Source of the DNA: CAYRMV01 sp964425255
GTDB taxonomy: Bacteria > Bacteroidota > Bacteroidia > Flavobacteriales_D > Crocinitomicaceae
Direction of reading: 5' to 3'
DNA: 28,988 bases
Assembly: GCA_964425255.1 (NCBI GenBank)
Contig: CAYRMV010000029.1
Coordinates: 1-28,988, forward strand
The notes under the pieces were generated by a model. The model searched no databases. It saw nothing but the letters and a program-made list of their open reading frames with translations, and was not told the DNA's origin. The position numbers were made by a program, and so were the translations under genes. Below are positions 17,786-24,630 of this stretch, one piece after another (positions within the stretch are counted from its first letter, which is position 1; every line of letters begins with the position of its first letter).

Positions 17786-18082
17786 ATGAAAAAATGGTTA
17801 TTTATACTTGGTTTGTCTCTTCTTTCTACGGAAAACAGAATTTTGGCATACGAAAGTATCGATTGGAAAGAAAATGTTCAAGCGAAAAAAACGGCAATCA
17901 GTTACTCTGAATTACCAATTATCGTTCGAGAAGTGATGAAAACGGAAGGATTTCGAGGATGGAAACCAACAGAAATATATCGGGTTGAAGATCGTGTCAC
18001 TTATTTTGAAATACATCTTGAAAATGCTCAAGCCCAAAAATCCATGATAAAATTAACTGAACTAGGTAGAGAAATCAAATAA
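17786..18082 (+). CDS. Small exported PepSY-like protein
   Basis: A 98-residue protein. Residues 1-21 form a signal peptide (MKKWLFILGLSLLSTENRILA). The mature part reads like a short PepSY-like domain: a helix SELPIIVREVMKT, a GWKPTEIYRVEDRVTYFEIHL strand pair and a final MIKLTELGREI strand with a Gly turn. Such small periplasmic or surface domains are found near two-component systems and may modulate sensors, but their targets are mostly unknown. Directly after the gene is a strong terminator-like hairpin, so it has its own transcript. The sigma54-like promoter suggests control by the neighbouring NtrC-type regulator. Confidence 0.7.
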   Translation: MKKWLFILGLSLLSTENRILAYESIDWKENVQAKKTAISYSELPIIVREVMKTEGFRGWKPTEIYRVEDRVTYFEIHLENAQAQKSMIKLTELGREIK

Positions 18083-18114
18083 TATTTTCCCTACTTCTTT
18101 AAAATTATCATACC

Positions 18115-18148
18115 AAAGGTCGGACTTTGTCTGGCCTTTCGTATTTTT
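18115..18148 (+). terminator. Terminator hairpin after the PepSY-like gene
   Basis: AAAGGTCGGA (18115-18124) pairs with TCTGGCCTTT (18130-18139) over 10 bp including two G-T pairs, with a 5-nt loop CTTTG, followed by CGTATTTTT. It separates the small gene from the NtrC-type regulator. The T-run overlaps the next -7 box. Confidence 0.6.
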
Positions 18149-18149
18149 G
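18142..18149 (+). promoter_or_regulatory. -7 box for the NtrC-type regulator
   Basis: TATTTTTG matches TAnnTTTG perfectly and would start transcription near 18156, about 16 bases before the GTG at 18172. It lies inside the longer frame that could begin with TTG at 18127, which argues for the GTG as the real start. No TTG is found at a normal -33 distance. Confidence 0.45.
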
Positions 18150-18171
18150 TTCTAAACCAACAAATCGAAGT

Positions 18172-19509
18172 GTGAAGCATATTTTGTTAATTGAAGATGA
18201 TCGTACGTTTGCCAAAATCGTTACTACTTTTCTAGAAAAAAAAGGATGTTCTTTGCATTCTGTCGAAAATTTAAACGAGGGAGAAAATTACTTGCGCAAC
18301 ACAAAGGTGGATTTAATCCTTTTGGATTATCGACTTCCCGACGGAATTGGTCTTGACTTAGTCGCCAAATTAGGGAATGAATTTCCTGCCATCCCTTGTG
18401 TGATTATTACGGGCTTCAATGATGTTCGAACAGCAGTGAAATCGATGCAATCGGGTGCATTTGAATACATTATCAAACCCGTAAATCCAGACGAATTGTG
18501 GATGGTGGTTCAAGCTGCTTTGGAAGAAAAACCAAGTGAAAAAACAGCTCCAGAACCGATTGTAACAGAAGAAAAAACCACTTTCATCCAAGGAAATAGC
18601 GAAACAGCGAAACGATTATATGAACACGTAAAACTAGTTGCTCCTACCGAAATGTCGGTCATGATCATCGGGGAAAGTGGAACAGGTAAGGAACACATTG
18701 CACGTGCCATTCACGACCAAAGCGCTCGAGCAGGCAAACCTTTTGTGGCGGTTGACTGTGGTGTTCTCTCCAAAGAATTGGCAGGAAGCGAACTTTTTGG
18801 TCACGCCAAAGGAGCTTTTACGGGAGCTTTAACTGATAAAAAAGGAATGCTCGAAAAAGCGAACGGTGGCACCTTGTTTTTGGATGAAATTGGGAATTTG
18901 TCTTACGAAGTTCAAATCAAATTACTGCGAACATTACAAGAACGAACAATACAACCTTTGGGTTCAAACAAAACGATTTCTGTCGACATTCGTTTGGTGA
19001 CTGCCACCAATGAAAATTTGAGTGAACAAATCAAAGCGGGAAATTTCCGAGAAGATATTTATCACCGAATCAATGAATTCAAAATTCAGATGCCAGCTTT
19101 GCGTGAACGCGGTGCAGATTTAGATTTATTCGTTGATTTCTTTATCCAAAAGGCAAATATTTCTTTGAATCGAAATGTGGAAAAAGTTTCCAAAGAAGTG
19201 ATGGATTTATTCCACCAATATGACTGGCCAGGAAATTTACGTGAATTGCAAAATGTCATCAAGCGCATGGTTTTGTTGTGTACAACCCGAATTGCAGATG
19301 CACAATTGTTACCCGAAGAGATGGTTCACCAATTTCAATCCAGTGAAAATACCCGTGATCTCAAAGTTGTGCATGAACAATCGGAACGCGAATTAATCAT
19401 GGATGCGTTGCAAAAAACCAAATTCAACAAAAGCAAAGCGGCTCAACTTTTAAATATTGATCGAAAAACCTTGTATAATAAAATCGAAAAATATGGTTTG
19501 GATGCCTGA
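18172..19509 (+). CDS. NtrC-family sigma54-dependent response regulator
   Basis: A 445-residue activator. The receiver (residues 2-118) has E8/D9/D10, phospho-acceptor D52, T80 and K102. The AAA+ domain (about 137-370) has Walker A GESGTGKE (167-174), the sigma54-contacting GAFTGA loop (214-219) and Walker B TLFLDEI (234-240). The C-terminal Fis-type HTH (about 405-442) ends in KAAQLLNIDRKTLYNKIEKYG. All parts needed for sigma54 activation are present. The GTG start places the receiver's first strand at the N-terminus; an upstream TTG (18127) would add 15 non-receiver residues across the promoter. Its stop directly abuts that of the convergent hybrid kinase, the likely phosphodonor. Confidence 0.94.
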   Translation: MKHILLIEDDRTFAKIVTTFLEKKGCSLHSVENLNEGENYLRNTKVDLILLDYRLPDGIGLDLVAKLGNEFPAIPCVIITGFNDVRTAVKSMQSGAFEYIIKPVNPDELWMVVQAALEEKPSEKTAPEPIVTEEKTTFIQGNSETAKRLYEHVKLVAPTEMSVMIIGESGTGKEHIARAIHDQSARAGKPFVAVDCGVLSKELAGSELFGHAKGAFTGALTDKKGMLEKANGGTLFLDEIGNLSYEVQIKLLRTLQERTIQPLGSNKTISVDIRLVTATNENLSEQIKAGNFREDIYHRINEFKIQMPALRERGADLDLFVDFFIQKANISLNRNVEKVSKEVMDLFHQYDWPGNLRELQNVIKRMVLLCTTRIADAQLLPEEMVHQFQSSENTRDLKVVHEQSERELIMDALQKTKFNKSKAAQLLNIDRKTLYNKIEKYGLDA

Positions 19510-21960
19510 TTAGGAACGTTGCAACAAGCAAATTTCTGCTTCTGCATGTCGTACCCAATCGACGATTTCTTGCCAAATTTTTGTTTCTTTTTGGGATATT
19601 TCTGTTTCCAAACGACGGGCATTTATTCCTTCGTTCCAATGAAACTGCTGCATTCTTCCTGCTAATCGGTGAAGAATCAAACGCGTCTGTTCCCGATCTT
19701 TTTGACTGAGAAAAGTCTTTAAAACCGTAAAATCAGCGAGACATTCATCAACAAAAGATTGTTTTAGTTCTCGTTTCATTTCCTCATCCAAATCAAAACC
19801 AGCCAAATGTTCTAAAGAAATATCAACGTTTGGAATCACAGTTTGTAAGGTTTCCAACAAGGCTTGTTTTTGGAATGGTTTCCCTAAAATTGCATCAAAA
19901 TCTAACAGCTGGAGTTGTTTCATTTCTTCTGGTAGTACTTGTGCTGTGAGTAGAATTATACGATCGGTCTTTTTGAGTTTCGGTCGGATTTGTTGCATCA
20001 AAACATCGCCTTTCATTTCAGGCATATTCAAATCAGTAAAGATCAACAAAGGTTGGGAAGGGATTTCTGTTGCGAGAACATCCAAGGGATTGGAGAAGAA
20101 TCGCTTGCTAAACGGTTCATGTTCCAACATGGATTCGATCACTTGTAAAATCAAAGGGTCATCATCCACAAACCAGCAATGAATTGGTGCTTTTTGATCA
20201 CTTTTCGAATTTTGTTCAATATGAACAGGAGCATCAGTTCGTTTCAGCGGAATTCGAACGCGAAAAGTGGTGCCGACATTTTTTTCACTCTCAACCTCCA
20301 ATCTTCCATCAAATGCTTGAACCAATTCACTCACCAAGTTTAATCCTAATCCACTTCCTTGCGCTTGATGTTCCAGTTCTGCTTGTTCAAACTCACGGAA
20401 AATTCGGTCAATCGCATCTGGATTCATTCCTGAACCCGAATCAGAAAATTCCCAAATACTTTCATTTTTTTCGAACCGAACACGCACTTTCACCCACCCT
20501 TTTTCGGTGAATTTCAAGGAATTTCCAACTAAATTAATCGCGATTTGCTTGAGGCGATAAGCATCACCTAAAAACCACGAATCAGCATCTACTTCGGAGA
20601 AAATTTGCCAATCGAGCTTTTTATCTTTCATTCGATCACGGAAAAGTAAATCCAATTCTGAAAGCCAAGTATCGAGTGAAAAAGCTTGTTCGTTCAAGGT
20701 CAATTTTCCAGAAGTGATTCGTGCCAAATCCAAGACTTCATTGACCACATGCAAAAGATGTTCGGCAGACTGGTGCACACCTTTTACTTTCTCTTCATCA
20801 AATCGTTTTTGTTCGTTGAGCCAAGCACTGAAACCGATAATTGATTGAACAGGAGTGCGCAATTCATGACTCATGGTAGACAAAAATCGTTGTCTTGCCT
20901 GACTGTGCAGTTCGGCCAATTGCTTGGCTTCTTCCAACTGTTGTCTGTAGCGTTTCATTCGGGTAAAATCCCAGGCAAGAAGCGCGATTAAAACCAATAA
21001 AATCAACACAAATCCAATCGATAAAAGACGGGAATAAAACAAAGCTTGAGCAGAAATTTGAAGCGATTTTTCGTGGCTTTTTTTTGCCGCCAATTCTTCT
21101 TCAATACGTAAATCATCAATGATCGAAAGTACCGTTTGCAAGGTCCATTGATTGCTGTTGATCAACACCAATTCTAAATTTTCCAAGTAATTTCTTCCCT
21201 TGTTTTGACGCTTTTTCAATTGATTAAGTGACAATTTGATCTCACTTAAAAGACTATCTTTATTCGAAATCAAAGCCAAGGTATCGACTTGAACATCGAC
21301 TTTTTCTTCTACCAAGACTTTGGGATTACTTGCTTTTTCTTCTGATTTCTTTTTCCTTTTAAACCAGCCTTTTTTTTCTTCTGGTTTAGTTTGTTCGATT
21401 TCAGGTTCGTAGTAGGTATATCGTTTTGTAGAATGGGAAGTCGAAACTACATTGCTATCCATTTTCAAGGCGTTTTTTTCAACTTCCATAGCCAATTTCT
21501 CAAATTGCTGATCGAATTGCCCTGTGTGAACATAGGTGTATCGACTTTGTAAATAACGTTCAAACAAGCGTGTTCGATCGTTTAAAATAGAATCAATTTG
21601 TTGCAAACGAACCCTTTGATTGGGTTGATTTTGAAACGTTTCATTCAAGTGAATCATCTCTTGACGAATACGTTGAAGTCGCTTGAAATACAAGTCAGAG
21701 GGTTTACGCAAATCTTGAATCGCTTCGGATCGGTGATCTTGAATGAGCAAGGAAATCTCCAATTGAAGATTGTGTAAATTTTGCAGTTCAGTTTTGGGTT
21801 TTGTCAAGTTTTCCATTTCGGTTTGAATGGCATTAAACGCTTGACGATTAACGAACCACAAAGCAGAAATCACCAATAAAACCAAGACCAAACCAAGAGC
21901 CAACAAGGGACGAGAAATGGTTTTTAAAGGTTTTATTCTTTCAGACAATTGATTTTGCAT
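19510..21960 (-). CDS. Hybrid histidine kinase with REC and Hpt domains
   Basis: An 816-residue phosphorelay kinase. Membrane helices at about 19-38 and 309-331 enclose a predicted periplasmic helical region of about 270 residues. Then follow a HisKA H-box (SHELRTP, His365), an ATPase domain (NLVGNSLKF, SDSGSGM, GSGLGLNL; about 470-572), a receiver (VDDD at 598-601, phospho-acceptor D643 in FTDLNMP, K694) and a C-terminal Hpt domain with His764 in LILHRLAGR. Odd point: the supposed periplasmic part holds a very Lys-rich stretch (about 196-210, KKGWFKRKKKSEEK). A TTG 21 bases upstream is in frame, but ATG 21960 is the clear start. It may be cotranscribed with the acyltransferase 34 bases upstream. 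Expected relay: H365, D643, H764, then D52 of the NtrC-type regulator. Confidence 0.93.
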   Translation of the reverse strand: MQNQLSERIKPLKTISRPLLALGLVLVLLVISALWFVNRQAFNAIQTEMENLTKPKTELQNLHNLQLEISLLIQDHRSEAIQDLRKPSDLYFKRLQRIRQEMIHLNETFQNQPNQRVRLQQIDSILNDRTRLFERYLQSRYTYVHTGQFDQQFEKLAMEVEKNALKMDSNVVSTSHSTKRYTYYEPEIEQTKPEEKKGWFKRKKKSEEKASNPKVLVEEKVDVQVDTLALISNKDSLLSEIKLSLNQLKKRQNKGRNYLENLELVLINSNQWTLQTVLSIIDDLRIEEELAAKKSHEKSLQISAQALFYSRLLSIGFVLILLVLIALLAWDFTRMKRYRQQLEEAKQLAELHSQARQRFLSTMSHELRTPVQSIIGFSAWLNEQKRFDEEKVKGVHQSAEHLLHVVNEVLDLARITSGKLTLNEQAFSLDTWLSELDLLFRDRMKDKKLDWQIFSEVDADSWFLGDAYRLKQIAINLVGNSLKFTEKGWVKVRVRFEKNESIWEFSDSGSGMNPDAIDRIFREFEQAELEHQAQGSGLGLNLVSELVQAFDGRLEVESEKNVGTTFRVRIPLKRTDAPVHIEQNSKSDQKAPIHCWFVDDDPLILQVIESMLEHEPFSKRFFSNPLDVLATEIPSQPLLIFTDLNMPEMKGDVLMQQIRPKLKKTDRIILLTAQVLPEEMKQLQLLDFDAILGKPFQKQALLETLQTVIPNVDISLEHLAGFDLDEEMKRELKQSFVDECLADFTVLKTFLSQKDREQTRLILHRLAGRMQQFHWNEGINARRLETEISQKETKIWQEIVDWVRHAEAEICLLQRS

Positions 21961-21994
21961 GCTGAAAAATACGAAATTCAACTAAGAACAGATG

Positions 21995-23353
21995 TTAAAA
22001 TAAGCTATTCTTTTCTTTTTTCAACCCAGGAATAGGCAATTTTTCAACGCGTGATTTCAGTTCCCTTCTTCGGTTTTGAATTTCCGTTAAATCCGCTTTT
22101 TTCATTTGTTTAATTGTTCGAATTGTTCGCCATTTTCGAGCACTCATGTATGCCGCCAAACCAGCAAAAGGCAACAAAAGATAATATGCCAAGCCCGAGT
22201 AAGGAGGGAAACAAGCTGGAAAAACATATTTACTGATCGCCCAAACAATTGGAATGTTTATGAATCCCATTGCTGCAATTCCCATGACCATTTTTACGGA
22301 ACTCCAAAACACGCGACGTTTGAAGGATTTTTCAGTAAAATTCTTTACGAAGCGATAAATCAGATAAAAATGAAGGATCCCAAGGATAGAAAAAGGCAAT
22401 AAGAAACAAATGAAAAGCGCTTCTTTCCACGTAGATGCGTTCGGATTTTCTGCCAATCGATGTAAATCTTTTTCAGCCAATTTCATGCGTTTGATCAAAC
22501 GAAAATAACTGTCTAAATCTTTTTTCAATTCGATTAGATTTGCTTGTTCATCTAAATTTTGTTGATTCATCCAAGCCGCCAAAGCACGTGAATTTTCCCA
22601 ACGGGTTTTCAGTGGAATGGAAAAATCGGAATCTTCTGGATGAAGCCCCAAACGCAAAAAGCGCATCACATGCTCATGAAAAAACACCCAATCTTTGTTT
22701 TCCACATGCGTAATTTGAGCTTGCATCAAACCTTCGATGCGTTTGGTGACATCGTTGATTACTTTATTCGGATTGGCTTTGTATTCTTCTCGGTAATCAT
22801 TCAAGCAAAAACGATCGGAATTAGAAACTAACAAATCGCTTCGAAAATAATTGGGATCTCCGTAATTGATTCCGATGGCACTCATGTAAATTTTCTTTTC
22901 CCAATTCATTTTTTCTAGTGCTCCAAAACCAATTCGCGCAGCACCTTTTTTCACAGGTTTCAGACGTCGAATAAAGACATCGTCGGTAAATCCTTCTCCA
23001 AAAATGAGCAAATTGCGTCCATATTTCAAAACACGTGTTGCCGCTGCAAAAGATTGATCATTTTTCGCTTTCGTGTCTTCCCCATCGTGCTGACGATAAA
23101 TAGGCAACATTTGACACAACCACAAAATTGGCTTAAGTACAGGAGTGAAAATATCGGAGCGCGTCATGAAAAACACAGACGGATGTTGTAATACTCCCAC
23201 CACCAAAGGATCCATAAACGAAGCAGCATGGTTACTGACATAAATGGTTCTTCCTAAAAAACGCTTGGGTGAATTTAAAATGCGCAAACGTGGATAAAAC
23301 AAACGCAACGAATAATGTAAAAATACTTTGAGAATAATGTAAAGTAAACGCAT
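21995..23353 (-). CDS. PlsC-like glycerophospholipid acyltransferase
   Basis: A 452-residue membrane protein of the 1-acylglycerol-3-phosphate O-acyltransferase (PlsC) superfamily, likely acylating a lysophospholipid or related lipid. Block I reads NHAASFMDP (H42, D48), i.e. His-X5-Asp instead of the usual His-X4-Asp. Block II is MTRSDIF and block III is FGEGFTDD (E120-G121). It is much longer than plain PlsC (about 250 residues). The C-terminal third adds about three membrane helices (near 310-335, 350-372, 380-400) and a basic cytoplasmic tail. This long form recurs in Bacteroidota. It is followed by the hybrid kinase in the same direction. The exact acceptor is unknown. Confidence 0.82.
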   Translation of the reverse strand: MRLLYIILKVFLHYSLRLFYPRLRILNSPKRFLGRTIYVSNHAASFMDPLVVGVLQHPSVFFMTRSDIFTPVLKPILWLCQMLPIYRQHDGEDTKAKNDQSFAAATRVLKYGRNLLIFGEGFTDDVFIRRLKPVKKGAARIGFGALEKMNWEKKIYMSAIGINYGDPNYFRSDLLVSNSDRFCLNDYREEYKANPNKVINDVTKRIEGLMQAQITHVENKDWVFFHEHVMRFLRLGLHPEDSDFSIPLKTRWENSRALAAWMNQQNLDEQANLIELKKDLDSYFRLIKRMKLAEKDLHRLAENPNASTWKEALFICFLLPFSILGILHFYLIYRFVKNFTEKSFKRRVFWSSVKMVMGIAAMGFINIPIVWAISKYVFPACFPPYSGLAYYLLLPFAGLAAYMSARKWRTIRTIKQMKKADLTEIQNRRRELKSRVEKLPIPGLKKEKNSLF

Positions 23354-23370
23354 AATTAATAAATGGTGAA

Positions 23371-23378
23371 CAAAAATA
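23371..23378 (-). promoter_or_regulatory. -7 box of the acyltransferase promoter
   Basis: Read on the - strand this is TATTTTTG, a perfect TAnnTTTG match, 17 bases before the ATG at 23353. No clear -33 TTG at normal spacing. Confidence 0.45.
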
Positions 23379-23406
23379 GGAAAAGTAGTGCAAATAGATA
23401 GTGATA

Positions 23407-23521
23407 AGTTAGAAGGGAAAAGCGAAAAGTGGACAGTCAGTTAGTTAGTTAGTTGATAGTGAAAAGTGAAAAGTGAAAAGTGAAAAGTTAGAAGTGAAAA
23501 GCGAAAAGTGGATAGCCAGTT
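23407..23521. repeat. Imperfect 36-bp direct repeat flanking tandem short repeats
   Basis: Two 36-bp copies, 23407-23442 and 23486-23521, differ at three positions. Between them lie four AGTT tetramers (23439-23454) and four exact tandem GTGAAAA heptamers (23459-23486). Together they fill most of the 218-base spacer between the divergent acyltransferase and NUDIX genes, which has no gene. Such GTGAAAA-type runs look like slippage-prone, possibly dispersed repeats. Confidence 0.9.
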
Positions 23522-23549
23522 GGATGATGGGGAATTTTGGTTTTCTTTG
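23520..23549 (+). promoter_or_regulatory. Putative promoter of the NUDIX gene
   Basis: TTG (23520-23522), 19 bases, TTTCTTTG (23542-23549; one mismatch to TAnnTTTG). The -33 element falls at the end of the second 36-bp repeat copy. Leader about 16 bases. Confidence 0.3.
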
Positions 23550-23571
23550 TGGGAGAGGAAAATGAAATGTG

Positions 23572-24000
23572 ATGCAGAAACGCTTTAATATTCGAGTTTA
23601 TGGAATTTGTTTTAATGAAAATGGTTCGTTATTGTTGAGTGATGAGCAGTATGCTGGGAAATCATTCACTAAATTTCCAGGAGGAGGTCTTGATTGGGGT
23701 GAAGGAACAAAAGAATGCTTAAAAAGAGAATTTCAGGAAGAATTCCAACTCGAAATTGAAGTGAAAGACCTCTATTATTTAACTGATTTTTTTCAAGTGA
23801 GTGCCTTTTCAGAAAACGATCAAGTGATTTCTATTTATTACCAAATTGACATCCAAAACAACTTTGAAACCAGCTCAAAAACAGGCGATAAAGGCGAAAA
23901 GCTACGCTGGGTTGACATAAACGATTTAACTCCTGATTCGCTTACTTTTCCGATTGACCGATTGGTTGTTGGACAAATTTTAGCTCAGCGAAAAATGTAG
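23572..24000 (+). CDS. NUDIX hydrolase
   Basis: A 142-residue protein of the NUDIX fold, hydrolysing a nucleoside diphosphate linked to another moiety. The NUDIX box starts at GGLDWGEGTKECLKREFQEE (about residues 40-59) with all catalytic Glu residues (REFQEE). The Gly normally following EE-x is replaced by Gln (EEFQL). Substrate cannot be read; the short single-domain form is typical of MutT-like housecleaning or ADP-ribose/NDP-sugar enzymes. A GTG one codon upstream (23569) is in frame; the ATG is preferred, with a purine-rich GGGAGAGG 20 bases before it. It is convergent with the NarL-type regulator with only 3 bases between stops. Confidence 0.9.
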   Translation: MQKRFNIRVYGICFNENGSLLLSDEQYAGKSFTKFPGGGLDWGEGTKECLKREFQEEFQLEIEVKDLYYLTDFFQVSAFSENDQVISIYYQIDIQNNFETSSKTGDKGEKLRWVDINDLTPDSLTFPIDRLVVGQILAQRKM

Positions 24001-24003
24001 CTT

Positions 24004-24630
24004 TTATTCTTCTGCAGCAAATTTAGAAGCAAACTTCAACAAGGCATTTTTTTCTTTCGGAATTTCTAATTTCTCGATGATACTCGTTCGATATCCTTCA
24101 ACCGACTTTTCAGAAAGGAATAACAAATCAGCAATTTCTTTGGTGCTTTTGTGTTGCGCCACAAGTTCAAATACCTTCACTTCCACAAAACTTAATTTTT
24201 CGAGCAGCGAATCTTTGACAAAACTTTTATCTTCAATCAAAATAGTGTTGATTCTAGGACTTAAGTAGGTCCCATTCAAACGAAGTACCTGAACACACTG
24301 AGCTAATTCTTCTTCCGCAAAGTTTTTCAATAAATAGCCGTCAACACCGTATTCACTTGCTTTTTTATAAATGCTCATTTCGTTGTGGGATGTCAAGAAA
24401 ATGACTTTGACAGGGATGCGGTTGGCCCGAATTCGTTCAAGCAATGCAATTCCATCTAACCCGGGCATATTGATATCCAAAATAGCCACATCTGGCAGTT
24501 GAGTTCGAATTTTTTCAAAAGCAATCATGCCATCAGCAGCAGTATCAATCACCTCACATCCCATCGATTCAATGTAGGATTTTGTCCCAGTTAAGGTAAA
24601 TGGATGATCGTCCGCAATTATAAATTTCAT
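24004..24630 (-). CDS. NarL/LuxR-family response regulator
   Basis: A 208-residue regulator. The receiver (residues 1-118) has D7/D8, phospho-acceptor D52 (LDINMPGLDG), T80 and K102. The LuxR-type four-helix HTH (about 143-205) shows LSFVEVKVFELVAQHKSTKEIADLLFLSEKSVEGYRTSII in the expected register, split by its recognition helix. It overlaps the kinase gene upstream by 4 bases (ATGA), so it is translated together with its probable kinase. A 16-bp palindrome in the divergent promoter region is a candidate binding site. Confidence 0.94.
   Translation of the reverse strand: MKFIIADDHPFTLTGTKSYIESMGCEVIDTAADGMIAFEKIRTQLPDVAILDINMPGLDGIALLERIRANRIPVKVIFLTSHNEMSIYKKASEYGVDGYLLKNFAEEELAQCVQVLRLNGTYLSPRINTILIEDKSFVKDSLLEKLSFVEVKVFELVAQHKSTKEIADLLFLSEKSVEGYRTSIIEKLEIPKEKNALLKFASKFAAEE

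Noticed and set aside
23459..23486. GTGAAAA tandem as a CRISPR or origin iteron array
   Set aside because: Units are 7 bp with no spacers, and no replication initiator gene or DnaA-type box is near.
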